NCBI GenBank assembly: GCA_015058875.1
Contig: SVBN01000004.1
Coordinates: 1 to 64,000, forward strand
Length of the DNA: 64,000 nt
Origin: Erysipelotrichaceae bacterium
GTDB taxonomy: Bacteria > Bacillota_I > Bacilli_A > Erysipelotrichales > Erysipelotrichaceae
Direction of reading: 5' to 3'
Numbering within the stretch: the first letter of the stretch is position 1; the number at the start of each line of letters is the position of its first letter. Under the pieces are notes generated by a model. The model saw nothing but the letters and a program-made list of their open reading frames with translations. It had not been told where the DNA came from and ran no database searches. Shown here one piece after another: positions 53,059 to 64,000 of the stretch. A program made the translations under genes and the position numbers.

Positions 53059-53095
53059 GCGGACTGCTCAATCACCGCGCAGTCTGCTTTTTATT
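53059..53095 (+). terminator. Terminator of first aldo-keto reductase
   Basis: GCGGACTGC and GCAGTCTGC pair (one wobble) and are followed by TTTTTATTT. Confidence 0.75.
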
Positions 53096-53103
53096 TCCTG
53101 CAA

Positions 53104-53131
53104 AAGAAAAAGACGCATGATTTCATACGCC
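53104..53131 (-). terminator. Terminator of small membrane protein gene
   Basis: Minus-strand GGCGTATGA and TCATGCGTC pair with two wobbles and are followed by five Ts. Confidence 0.65.
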
Positions 53132-53138
53132 TTCGATT

Positions 53139-53690
53139 TCAGATGACGGGCTGATCCCTGCCGCTTTCAATATGGGACAGTATTGCATCCCCTTCCGGTT
53201 CGATCCCTGTGATCTTCAGATCCGGATTCTTTGATTTCAGAAATGCTGCAAGTCTGGCTGTCTGCTTTTCGGAACTTGTCTCATTTCCGGCATTCTGTGC
53301 ATCGGAGATATATTCCACATTCCAGTTATCACGTCTGCCCGGAGAGGCTTTCAGTTCCCTGAGATCTTTGTAATAGAATTCCAGAATCTTATGTCTGTCG
53401 TAGACCAGCATTCTGTCTTCCAGCATGAATGTCTTCCCGATAATATAGCTGTCATTATATTCACTGACATTCCTGAATTTTCTCAGCCTGGATGAAATGG
53501 ATCCGCGCTCCCAGTAAAACAGAATCATCAGCGCCGCAAGGATAACTGCCAGCACCATGACGCAGATCCGCAGTGCCGGGATCCGGGTTTTAAAATAGAA
53601 TGCTGCGAGGATAAAAATCATAAATGCCGGAATCGGAAGCACCGGAACATAATCCATGGATATAAAGGCATGTAAATAGGCTTTGAGCAT
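53139..53690 (-). CDS. Two-helix membrane protein of unknown function
   Basis: A 183-residue protein with two N-terminal helices (about 17-33 and 39-60) and a soluble C-terminal domain that ends near ITGIEPEGDAILSHIESG. I do not recognise the family; topology resembles small PH-like or YcxB-like membrane proteins. ATG at 53690 follows GGAGG at four bases; a TTG six codons upstream has no site. Divergent from the rhomboid gene with a 21-base inverted repeat between. Confidence 0.65.
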   Translation of the reverse strand: MLKAYLHAFISMDYVPVLPIPAFMIFILAAFYFKTRIPALRICVMVLAVILAALMILFYWERGSISSRLRKFRNVSEYNDSYIIGKTFMLEDRMLVYDRHKILEFYYKDLRELKASPGRRDNWNVEYISDAQNAGNETSSEKQTARLAAFLKSKNPDLKITGIEPEGDAILSHIESGRDQPVI

Positions 53691-53750
53691 AAATCCTCCG
53701 TCTTTCAATATTATACGTGCACAGAAGGAAAAAAGATATTCACATCCTCC

Positions 53751-53771
53751 GTACTGACCGAAGGTCAGTAC
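53751..53771. promoter_or_regulatory. 21-base inverted repeat upstream of rhomboid gene
   Basis: GTACTGACC and GGTCAGTAC are perfect 9-base arms around GAA. It sits just upstream of the rhomboid gene's promoter (TACAAT at 53800-53805) and 60 bases from the divergent gene start, so it looks like an operator for a dimeric regulator. Confidence 0.55.
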
Positions 53772-53829
53772 ATACCTGGAATTCCTTCCGGTTGTCTGCT
53801 ACAATAGTTCCGTCCGGAGGTAAGTTCCT

Positions 53830-54360
53830 ATGTATTATCTGACATCACTGCTCAGAGCTCCTGTGACACTGACAGTTCTGATTGTCTGTATCGCAGTATA
53901 TATTATGCAGAATAATAACCCGCTGATTACCCAGAAGTACAGCTTCCACTTCTTCTCTGTCAGGGAAGGACAGTACTATCGTCTGTTTACCGGCGGTTTC
54001 CTGCACGGAAGCGTCATGCATCTGTTCATGAACATGTACTCCCTGTACAATCTCGGTACCTGGATGGAATCCATGCTCGGTCCGTTTAAGTTTGCTGTTG
54101 TTCTGTTCGGCGGCGTCTTAGTCGGAAATCTGTTCTGCTATATGATGAATGTCCGTTCCTCGATCGGTCTTTCCGGCGGACTGTATGCATTGATGTTCTT
54201 CTACTTTGTACTGGTAATGAGATATACGGATGTATCCGTTGTCAGTCTGGTCAGAAACAACATCGCAAATATTCTGATCAACTTCATGCCCGGGGTAGCC
54301 TGGCAGGCACATCTCGGCGGTGCAGCCGTAGGCATCCTGACCGCGGTGCTCTTTCATTAA
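53830..54360 (+). CDS. Rhomboid-family intramembrane serine protease
   Basis: A 176-residue, six-helix rhomboid with only a short N-terminus. HGSVMHLFMNMYSLYNLG is the second-helix signature, GLSGGLYAL gives catalytic Ser115 and AWQAHLGG gives His161, so the catalytic dyad is intact. It cleaves transmembrane segments of unknown substrates. GGAGG precedes the ATG. A terminator follows. Confidence 0.9.
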   Translation: MYYLTSLLRAPVTLTVLIVCIAVYIMQNNNPLITQKYSFHFFSVREGQYYRLFTGGFLHGSVMHLFMNMYSLYNLGTWMESMLGPFKFAVVLFGGVLVGNLFCYMMNVRSSIGLSGGLYALMFFYFVLVMRYTDVSVVSLVRNNIANILINFMPGVAWQAHLGGAAVGILTAVLFH

Positions 54361-54384
54361 TCCATACCGTACAGATTGCATATC

Positions 54385-54409
54385 CCGCCGGTGATCCGGC
54401 GGTTTTTTT
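54385..54409 (+). terminator. Terminator of rhomboid gene
   Basis: CCGCCGG and CCGGCGG pair around TGAT and are followed by seven Ts. Confidence 0.85.
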
Positions 54410-54505
54410 GTCTCCGCAATATATGCTCAGGTTACGTTCAGACAGCATCTGCCTGTGTATTCCTGACGGACTGACATATAATACAAACGAAGGAGATTTA
54501 GTGAT

Positions 54506-55624
54506 ATGAGTGTATTCACAGGAAAAGAAAAGCTCAAACTCGGCTTCGGCCTGATGCGTCTGCCGAGAAATGAAGACGGATCCATCGATATCGATCAGAC
54601 TGCCCGGATGGTAGATATGTTTATTGAGGCCGGCGGTACCTACTTTGATACGGCTTTTGCCTATGAAGGCAGTGAAGAAGCTGCACGCAAAGCGCTTGTT
54701 GAAAGATATCCGCGCGACTCCTATACACTTGCCAGCAAACTGTTTATCCAGCCCGGTTCCGCAATTACCGAAGAAGAAGCGAAACAGGAGCTGAAAACCA
54801 GTCTTGAACGCAGCGGTGCCGGATATTTTGATTATTATCTGGTACATGCCATTCAGAGAAGCAATTACCGGAAATATGAAGAATACGGTATCTGGGATTA
54901 TGTAAAGCAGCTGAAAGAACAGGGCCTGATCAGACATTACGGGTTCTCTTTCCACGGTGATCCGGAACTTCTTGAAGAACTTCTGACAAAGCATCCCGAT
55001 GCGGAATTTGTTCAGCTTCAGATCAACTATGCCGACTGGGAGAATCCCGGCGTCGCCGCCCGCAGGAACTGGGAGATCTGCAGAGAATACGGAAAACCGG
55101 TTACGGTCATGGAACCGGTGAAAGGCGGCATCCTGGCAGATCCGATCGATTCCGTCAAAGCAGTTTTTGATGCGGAAAACAGCGGAATGTCCTATGCGTC
55201 ATGGGCTCTGCGCTATGTTGCCTCCAAGGAAAACATTCTGGCTGTATTAAGCGGGATGAGTTCTGTCGGACAGATGGAAGACAATCTCAGTTTTATGAGA
55301 GATTTCAGGCCGCTTAACGAACATGAAGAAGAAGTCATCCGGAAAGCACAGGCGGCACTGAATGCCGACCAGTCCATCCCCTGCACAGCCTGTCATTACT
55401 GCACAAAAGGATGCCCGATGAATATTCCGATCCCTGAAATCTTCACTGTTCAGAACCGGAAAAAAGGAAGTCCCGAATTCCGTACCAGAAGAGAATATAC
55501 CATTGTTACCGAAGGAAAAGGAAAAGCAAGCGATTGCATCCAATGCGGTCAGTGTGAAAACGCCTGCCCCCAGCATCTTCCGATCATATCCCTTCTGGAA
55601 GAATGCAGACAGCTGGAAGGCTGA
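54506..55624 (+). CDS. Aldo-keto reductase with C-terminal 4Fe-4S domain, paralogue
   Basis: A 372-residue paralogue of the protein at 51944, sharing long stretches such as LIRHYGFSFH and QLQINYADWENP and the same catalytic elements (FDTAFAYEG, LASKLFIQ, YYLVHAIQ). The C-terminal cysteines CTACHYCTKGCPM and CIQCGQCENACPQ bind two clusters. GGAGA precedes the ATG, with TATAAT about 30 bases upstream. The two genes are separated by 1.4 kb, so they arose by an old duplication. Confidence 0.9.
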   Translation: MSVFTGKEKLKLGFGLMRLPRNEDGSIDIDQTARMVDMFIEAGGTYFDTAFAYEGSEEAARKALVERYPRDSYTLASKLFIQPGSAITEEEAKQELKTSLERSGAGYFDYYLVHAIQRSNYRKYEEYGIWDYVKQLKEQGLIRHYGFSFHGDPELLEELLTKHPDAEFVQLQINYADWENPGVAARRNWEICREYGKPVTVMEPVKGGILADPIDSVKAVFDAENSGMSYASWALRYVASKENILAVLSGMSSVGQMEDNLSFMRDFRPLNEHEEEVIRKAQAALNADQSIPCTACHYCTKGCPMNIPIPEIFTVQNRKKGSPEFRTRREYTIVTEGKGKASDCIQCGQCENACPQHLPIISLLEECRQLEG

Positions 55625-55643
55625 TCCTTCCGCAGCCGGATAA

Positions 55644-55697
55644 CAAAAAAACTGTGATTCTGTCTCTTGCATGAGGGACAGTATTCACAGTTTTTAT
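55644..55697. terminator. Bidirectional terminator (reductase/atp operon)
   Basis: AAAAACTGTGA and TCACAGTTTTT arms enclose a second small stem (TGTC with GACA). It ends both the plus-strand reductase and the minus-strand atp operon. Confidence 0.8.
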
Positions 55698-55705
55698 TGT
55701 TATGA

Positions 55706-57498
<1,793 letters not shown>

Positions 57499-57510
57499 CT
57501 ACCTTCTTTC

Positions 57511-58365
57511 TTATACAGCCGCTGAACCGCCGACAATTTCGGTGATTTCCTGTGTAATTGCGGCCTGTCTTGCCTTGTTGTATTCCAGAAGCAGATCGTG
57601 GCTGAGTTCATCAGCGTTGTCTGTTGCTGTTTTCATTGCGACTCTTCTGCTTCCCTGTTCTGCAGTCGTGGATTCCATCCAGTCCGCATAAACGACATCA
57701 TGAATCATCATCGGAATCAGCTGGTCAAGAATCGTTTTCGCATCAGGTTCGAACAGTGTTTCAACATGATCCGTTGTTTTCTGCACCGGTTCTTTAACTG
57801 TCAGACTTGTCGGAAGCAGCTGATCTACTTCCGGCTGGAAGCTCATGGTATTGACGAATCTGGTATAGAGCAGTTCGACAACACCGACTTCATTTGCACG
57901 GTACATTTCAATCCCGCGGTCAACCAGTTCCTTCAGTTCAAGGAATGTAATCCTGTCCGAGCTGACCGGCTCTTCATTGATGACATTGAAACCTTCTTCC
58001 TTCATCTGACGGTACAGAGAAGTGCCGACAAGAATCATGGGATCTGATTTTCTCAGTTCCTCACGCGCTTTCTTGACGACGTTCTGGTTATACCCTCCGC
58101 ATAATCCCAGATCCGAGCAGAATACAATCGTGACTTTTCTGTCCGATGTCTTCACTTCCAGATATTCACTTTCCACACCGGGATTGTTTGCGGCAATTTC
58201 ATCAACTGTATCCTGGAGCTTCTGTGCATATTCACGGTTGGCTTCCATTCTCGCACGCTGTTTGACCAGTTTGGCATTGGCAATCATTTCCATTGCCTTG
58301 GTGATCTTGCGGGTACTGTTGACCGACTTGATTCTTGTACGAAGTGCCTGCTTCGACTGTGCCAT
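57511..58365 (-). CDS. atpG: F1 ATP synthase gamma subunit
   Basis: A 284-residue gamma subunit forming the rotating central shaft: RIKSVNSTRKITKAMEMIA at the N-terminus and TDNADELSHDLLLEYNKARQ near the C-terminus. It lies one base after the atpA stop. Confidence 0.97.
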   Translation of the reverse strand: MAQSKQALRTRIKSVNSTRKITKAMEMIANAKLVKQRARMEANREYAQKLQDTVDEIAANNPGVESEYLEVKTSDRKVTIVFCSDLGLCGGYNQNVVKKAREELRKSDPMILVGTSLYRQMKEEGFNVINEEPVSSDRITFLELKELVDRGIEMYRANEVGVVELLYTRFVNTMSFQPEVDQLLPTSLTVKEPVQKTTDHVETLFEPDAKTILDQLIPMMIHDVVYADWMESTTAEQGSRRVAMKTATDNADELSHDLLLEYNKARQAAITQEITEIVGGSAAV

Positions 58366-58366
58366 A

Positions 58367-60424
<2,058 letters not shown>

Positions 60425-60435
<11 letters not shown>

Positions 60436-60940
60436 TGCCGGCTGTTTCCTTTACAAAAGCATCAACAGCTTCACGGTCAAGATCAGCACCGTCCGTACCG
60501 GAAATCAGTTTTCCGGCTGCGGCCAGAGCAACTTCGACCATTTCCTGACGCATGGAACTGTACATTTCCGCACGTTCGGCTTCGATCTGGGCATGTGCCT
60601 TCTTGCGTTCGGCATCCGCTTCTCTGGAAGCCTGTGCAAGAATGCTTGCTTTTTCGTCTTTTGCCTGACGTACAGCTGCACTGACAATTTCATCCGCTCT
60701 GCCGGAAGCTTCATTCAGCTGTTCCATGGCTTTTCTGCGGTCTGTCAGCGCTTCCTGCTTTGCCTTTTCACTTTCTTCGAGATCCGACTGCATCTGCTGT
60801 GCGCGTTTGTCAAGGAAGTCCTTGACCGAAGCCCACAGGAAATACTTCATCAGAGCAAACAGAATCAGCGTACTGCAAAGCTGTACGATCATCGTCAGAG
60901 GATTTGGCAGCAGCTGTCCTACAATGTCAACATCTATCAT
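60425..60940 (-). CDS. atpF: Fo ATP synthase b subunit
   Basis: A 171-residue b subunit: one N-terminal membrane helix (about 15-38), then a long charged coiled coil forming the stator. It lies 15 bases after atpE. Confidence 0.95.
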
Positions 60941-60955
60941 TGCAGAACACCTGTA

Positions 60956-61186
60956 TTAATAAACGAACATCAGAAGAATGGAAACCAGCAGTCCGTAGAT
61001 TGCACATGTCTCGGAAAGGGCAATACCAAGAATCATCGTGGAACGGATCTTGGATTCAGCTTCCGGATTCTTACCGATAGCATCACATGCGTGAGCCGCT
61101 ACTTCACCTTCGCCTCGGCCGGTCATCATACCGGTCATGACAGCAAGTCCGGCGCCGATTGCAATTAAACCTTTATTGATATCCAT
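60956..61186 (-). CDS. atpE: Fo ATP synthase c subunit, two-carboxylate ion site
   Basis: A 76-residue two-helix hairpin. The loop is KNPEAESK. The ion-site Glu59 lies in ALSETCAIY with Thr60 and Tyr64 at +1 and +5. Thirty-three residues before it, Glu26 in RGEGEV occupies the position of Gln32 in Na+-type c subunits. Glu32/Glu65 pairs are known in Na+-driven c rings (Fusobacterium), so Na+ coupling is inferred. The 33-residue spacing is identical to the reference numbering. Confidence 0.93.
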   Translation of the reverse strand: MDINKGLIAIGAGLAVMTGMMTGRGEGEVAAHACDAIGKNPEAESKIRSTMILGIALSETCAIYGLLVSILLMFVY

Positions 61187-61201
61187 TTTGAGCTCCTCCT
61201 T

Positions 61202-61912
61202 TTAAGCTTCTTTTTTTATTTCTTCAGGAATATCATTTCCTACAAGAACCACAGTCAGTGTGATAAACACCAGCGTCTGAATAAATCCTGAGAACAGATC
61301 GAAATATGCATGCAGGATCGGTGTCAGTACGGGTGCGATGAAGTTAAATACGGATCCGCCTGCTCCGAACCATCCGGCGATGGTATCTGACAGGAACTGG
61401 CAGAAGGAATAAATCAGCTGCATCATGATTCCGCCGCAGAGAATGTTTCCGAACAGACGGAGCGACATGGAAACCATTGTAGAGAATTTGCCGAAGATAT
61501 TCATCGGCAGCATGATTGCGATCGGTTCGATAAAGCTGTGCAGGTATCCGCCGATTCCGCCGTATTTCAGTTCCACATACTGGATCAGCACCCAGGTGAT
61601 CACTGACAGCAGCAGCGTCACGCTGAGATTTGAAGTCGGGGATGAAAAACCGAACAGACTGATAATATTGCACAGAAAGATATAAACCGCAATCACAAGC
61701 ACATACGGTGTAAAGGGTTCGGCAAACTTCTTTCCGCAGTTATCCTTAACCATATTGTAGATTGTTTCCACGCCCCAGATCACCGGCACGATAATCCCTT
61801 TCGGTTCAGCCAGCGGATCAGCGGCGGATATCTTCTTCGACAGAACCACAATAGCAATTCCGATCAGCAGCGTTACAAGGATAATGCTGTATACATCTGT
61901 CTGAATTTCCAT
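61202..61912 (-). CDS. atpB: Fo ATP synthase a subunit
   Basis: A 236-residue membrane protein with the ion channel helix VSMSLRLFGNILCGG, where the Arg of SLRLFGN is the essential residue. Lies two bases after atpI and 15 before atpE. Confidence 0.96.
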   Translation of the reverse strand: MEIQTDVYSIILVTLLIGIAIVVLSKKISAADPLAEPKGIIVPVIWGVETIYNMVKDNCGKKFAEPFTPYVLVIAVYIFLCNIISLFGFSSPTSNLSVTLLLSVITWVLIQYVELKYGGIGGYLHSFIEPIAIMLPMNIFGKFSTMVSMSLRLFGNILCGGIMMQLIYSFCQFLSDTIAGWFGAGGSVFNFIAPVLTPILHAYFDLFSGFIQTLVFITLTVVLVGNDIPEEIKKEA

Positions 61913-61914
61913 GC

Positions 61915-62265
61915 TTACTGTTCACTCTCCTTTCGCGGCAGAAGGGATTCTGCGATCACTGTAAATTTAATGATCATCATCCCTGCTGCGCAGGTAAATA
62001 TATTGAAATATGAAGGAATTCTGACTGCCAGAATCATAACCCCGGCCATCAATAGATAGTTTATCAGAAAATGGAATATTCCTGTACCTTTTCCGGCGTT
62101 TCCTGTGTCAACAACTCCGTTCCAGAACCTGTCATTGCGCAGATACAGCACAATTCCGACGATTGCCCCGATCAGAAACCCTGCCGCATACCGCAGATGG
62201 ATCAGTCCGCTCAGCAGACCGATAACCATCAGCACCATGCATATCTTCCATGAGCGCCGGGTCAT
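61915..62265 (-). CDS. atpI: ATP synthase subunit I-like protein
   Basis: A 116-residue membrane protein with four hydrophobic segments, first gene of the atp operon, consistent with AtpI, which helps c-ring assembly. The ATG at 62265 has GAAAGG nine bases before it; an ATG two codons upstream is too close to the site. Sequence is weakly conserved, so the call depends on position. Confidence 0.75.
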   Translation of the reverse strand: MTRRSWKICMVLMVIGLLSGLIHLRYAAGFLIGAIVGIVLYLRNDRFWNGVVDTGNAGKGTGIFHFLINYLLMAGVMILAVRIPSYFNIFTCAAGMMIIKFTVIAESLLPRKESEQ

Positions 62266-62359
62266 CAGCATTTTCCTTTCACAAATATCATTTTTATAAT
62301 CATGTATAATTGACTGCTTTTTTCAGATTCAGAACATCCGGGTAACCGGGTCCGGTCTG

Positions 62360-63253
62360 TCAGTCTTCTTCCTCCAGACATCCCAGAATTTCAAGAATTC
62401 TGTTCAGATCTGCGGTATCGGTGAAATGTATTGTCATGGACTTTCCGCTCAGTCCGACCTTCGTCCCGAGTTTTCCGGACAGCCTGGTTTCCAGATCGAC
62501 AATCATCGGATCCCTCGGCTTTTCCGCTTTCTTTCTGTGGGGCGCATCATTCAGTTCCTTAACATACTGCTCCACTTCACGTACGGACATCTTCCTGTCC
62601 ATGACTCTCCGTGCAGCCTCGTACATCTGGTCTTCATCCTTCAGGGACAGCAGCGGTCTGACATGTCCCATCGTCAGTTTCTTTTCCGTAACAAGCTTCT
62701 GCACATTCTGAGGCAGCTTGAGCAGTCTCAGCATATTGGCGCAGTATTCACGGCTCTTGCCGACACGCTTGGCTAGCATTTCCTGGGTATAGCCGAGTCT
62801 CTTTACCAGGCTTTCATATGCGGCAGCTTCTTCTATCGGATTCAGGTTTTCTCTCTGGATATTTTCCAGCAGGGAAATTTCCATCATCTCCTCATCCGTA
62901 AAGTCAACCGATATTGCCGGTACGGTTTCCAGTCCGGCAATCTTTGCGGCTCTCAATCTGCGCTCGCCGGTAATCAGTTCATATCCCGAAATACTGGAGC
63001 GTCTGACAAGGAGCGGTGTAAAGATTCCGTGCTGTGCAATGGAATCCGCCAGTTCATTCAGTGACTGGGGATCAAATTCCTTACGCGGCTGATACGGATT
63101 CGGCCGGATCTCTCCGATCGGAATTTCCACTTCCTTTTTCCCCGGAGCATCCTGCGCATTGTTCTGAATATCGTCCAGGAATTTTTCAACATCCACATCG
63201 AAGATGTTGTTCAGTCCCTTTCCGCCCAGTCCGCCTGTATTCTTCTTTGCCAT
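62360..63253 (-). CDS. parB: Chromosome partitioning protein ParB
   Basis: A 297-residue ParB with RPNPYQPRKEF (50-60), CTP-binding GERRLRA (97-103), helix-turn-helix around 150-185 (QEMLAKRVGKSREYCANMLR) and a C-terminal dimer domain. It loads on parS and spreads. Starts one base inside the parA stop. No parS (TGTTTCACGTGAAACA) is seen in the window. The gap to atpI (62266-62359) has no clear terminator. Confidence 0.95.
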   Translation of the reverse strand: MAKKNTGGLGGKGLNNIFDVDVEKFLDDIQNNAQDAPGKKEVEIPIGEIRPNPYQPRKEFDPQSLNELADSIAQHGIFTPLLVRRSSISGYELITGERRLRAAKIAGLETVPAISVDFTDEEMMEISLLENIQRENLNPIEEAAAYESLVKRLGYTQEMLAKRVGKSREYCANMLRLLKLPQNVQKLVTEKKLTMGHVRPLLSLKDEDQMYEAARRVMDRKMSVREVEQYVKELNDAPHRKKAEKPRDPMIVDLETRLSGKLGTKVGLSGKSMTIHFTDTADLNRILEILGCLEEED

Positions 63254-64000
63254 CAGCGTCCTCCTTTTTCATTATGCGATATTACTTCCCTCACAAGTGC
63301 CGCATATGCCTTGGCACCTTCCGATCTCGTATCATATTCGAAAATCGATACTTCCCGGCTCGGTGCTTCCGACAGTCTGACATTGCGGGGAATATAGCAG
63401 CGGTAAACCTTTTCCTTAAAGTATTTTCTGACTTCCTGCTGCACTTCTACGGACAGCTTTGTTCTGACGTCAAACATTGTCAGCAGTACGCCTTCAATCG
63501 ATAATCTCGGATTCCACAGTTTCTGTACCAGACGGATGGTTCCGAGCAGCTGGGTCAGTCCTTCCAGCGCAAAGTATTCGCACTGGACCGGAATCATTAC
63601 CGTATCTGCAGCAGTCAGCGCATTTGTATTCAGAAGTCCCAGTGACGGAGGACAGTCGATGATTATGTAATCATACTCATCCCTGACAGCGTCCAGCTTC
63701 ATCTTCAGAAGATTTTCCCTGCCGACTTCATAGCTGGAAGACGCCATTTCAACATCCGCACCGGACAGGTCGATTGTGGCAGGAAGCACGTCCAGCGGCG
63801 GCATATCCAGACGGACTGCGTCCTGGCGGACTGTATCCTGTCCCACCAGTACATTGTAAACCGTATGATTTCTGTCAAAACCGATCCGGTTTGCGCCGAT
63901 TCCGTGTGTTGCATTTCCCTGCGGATCAAAATCAACCAGCAGTACCCGCCGTTCTGCATATGCGAGTCCTGCCGCCAGATTAATACTGGTTGTTGTTTTT
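63253..64000 (-). CDS. parA: Chromosome partitioning ATPase ParA (5' end outside window)
   Basis: The frame runs off the right edge at 64000; the first visible residues, KTTTSINLAAGLAYAERR, follow the Walker A Gly-rich loop, so only about 12-15 N-terminal residues are missing. DFDPQGNATHG (switch I region) and DYIIIDCPPSLGLLN (switch II) are present. An apparent start at 63846 is a GTG inside the gene. ParA/Soj is the ATPase partner of ParB in origin segregation. Confidence 0.93.
   Translation of the reverse strand, partial: KTTTSINLAAGLAYAERRVLLVDFDPQGNATHGIGANRIGFDRNHTVYNVLVGQDTVRQDAVRLDMPPLDVLPATIDLSGADVEMASSSYEVGRENLLKMKLDAVRDEYDYIIIDCPPSLGLLNTNALTAADTVMIPVQCEYFALEGLTQLLGTIRLVQKLWNPRLSIEGVLLTMFDVRTKLSVEVQQEVRKYFKEKVYRCYIPRNVRLSEAPSREVSIFEYDTRSEGAKAYAALVREVISHNEKGGR

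Noticed and set aside
62266-62359. Replication origin or parS next to parAB
   Set aside because: No DnaA boxes or TGTTTCACGTGAAACA-like site found; the region is short.

Overview
The window looks like chromosomal DNA of a low-to-mid GC Gram-positive anaerobe (Firmicutes, most likely an Erysipelotrichia-type host-associated commensal). The taxonomic call is inference. It rests on strong AGGAGG-type ribosome binding sites, T-box control of metG, CcpA-like cre sites, the mnmE/tatD/rnmV/rsmA/ispE/glmU/prs order, a parAB pair ahead of a nine-gene F1Fo ATP synthase operon, PTS and PRD-regulator genes, and host-glycan functions (GH29 fucosidase, two sulfatases, a serpin lipoprotein). I see no tRNA, rRNA, CRISPR array, IS element or prophage.

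Layout. Positions 1-3.8 kb: an SLC13-type permease with an unknown companion gene, a cre site and two tandem LysR regulators. 4-7 kb: two MATE exporters. 7.1-8.7 kb: a GH1 6-phospho-beta-glucosidase. 8.7-13.1 kb: a divergent lipoprotein redox island (rhodanese lipoprotein, FMN-binding lipoprotein with two flavinylation-like motifs, ApbE lipoprotein, a second rhodanese that has lost its Cys, GntR regulator). 13.2-17.2 kb: two more MATE exporters and a YitT membrane protein. 17.3-23 kb: citrate-lyase accessory genes (a GNAT-CitG fusion, citC, citX) with RraA-like, LOG-like and alpha-hydroxyacid-oxidase-like enzymes; the lyase subunits citDEF are absent here. 23-30.6 kb: YihY, a membrane-anchored carboxylesterase, an ECF sigma/anti-sigma/serpin operon, GH29 and an MBL-fold hydrolase. 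30.7-42.9 kb: housekeeping genes (T-box-metG, csp, a coiled-coil unknown, prs, a GlmU lacking its acetyltransferase half, ispE, rsmA, rnmV, tatD, mnmE) and a DEAD-box helicase. 43-51.5 kb: a CofE-like ligase, then a PTS-sulfatase locus under a BglG-type regulator. 51.5-55.7 kb: two Fe-S aldo-keto reductase paralogues, a rhomboid protease and small membrane or lipoprotein genes. 55.7-64 kb: the atp operon and parB/parA (parA cut by the window end).

How genes work together. The PTS-sulfatase locus reads as import of a sulfated or sulfate-linked sugar by a Lac-family PTS followed by desulfation inside the cell, since neither sulfatase has a signal peptide. Its two promoters share an almost identical operator placed identically against the -10 box, although the EIIC gene has an in-frame TGA. 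The redox island looks like an outward-facing flavin system: ApbE would attach FMN to the FMN-binding lipoprotein and the rhodanese lipoproteins would handle a sulfur or thiol partner. A GntR-type palindrome sits in the divergent promoter. The ATP synthase c subunit has two carboxylates at the ion site, pointing to Na+ coupling. Several genes (DEAD-box helicase, carboxylesterase, ApbE, PRD regulator, coiled-coil unknown) have a -10 box just ahead of the ATG and no Shine-Dalgarno, suggesting leaderless transcripts.
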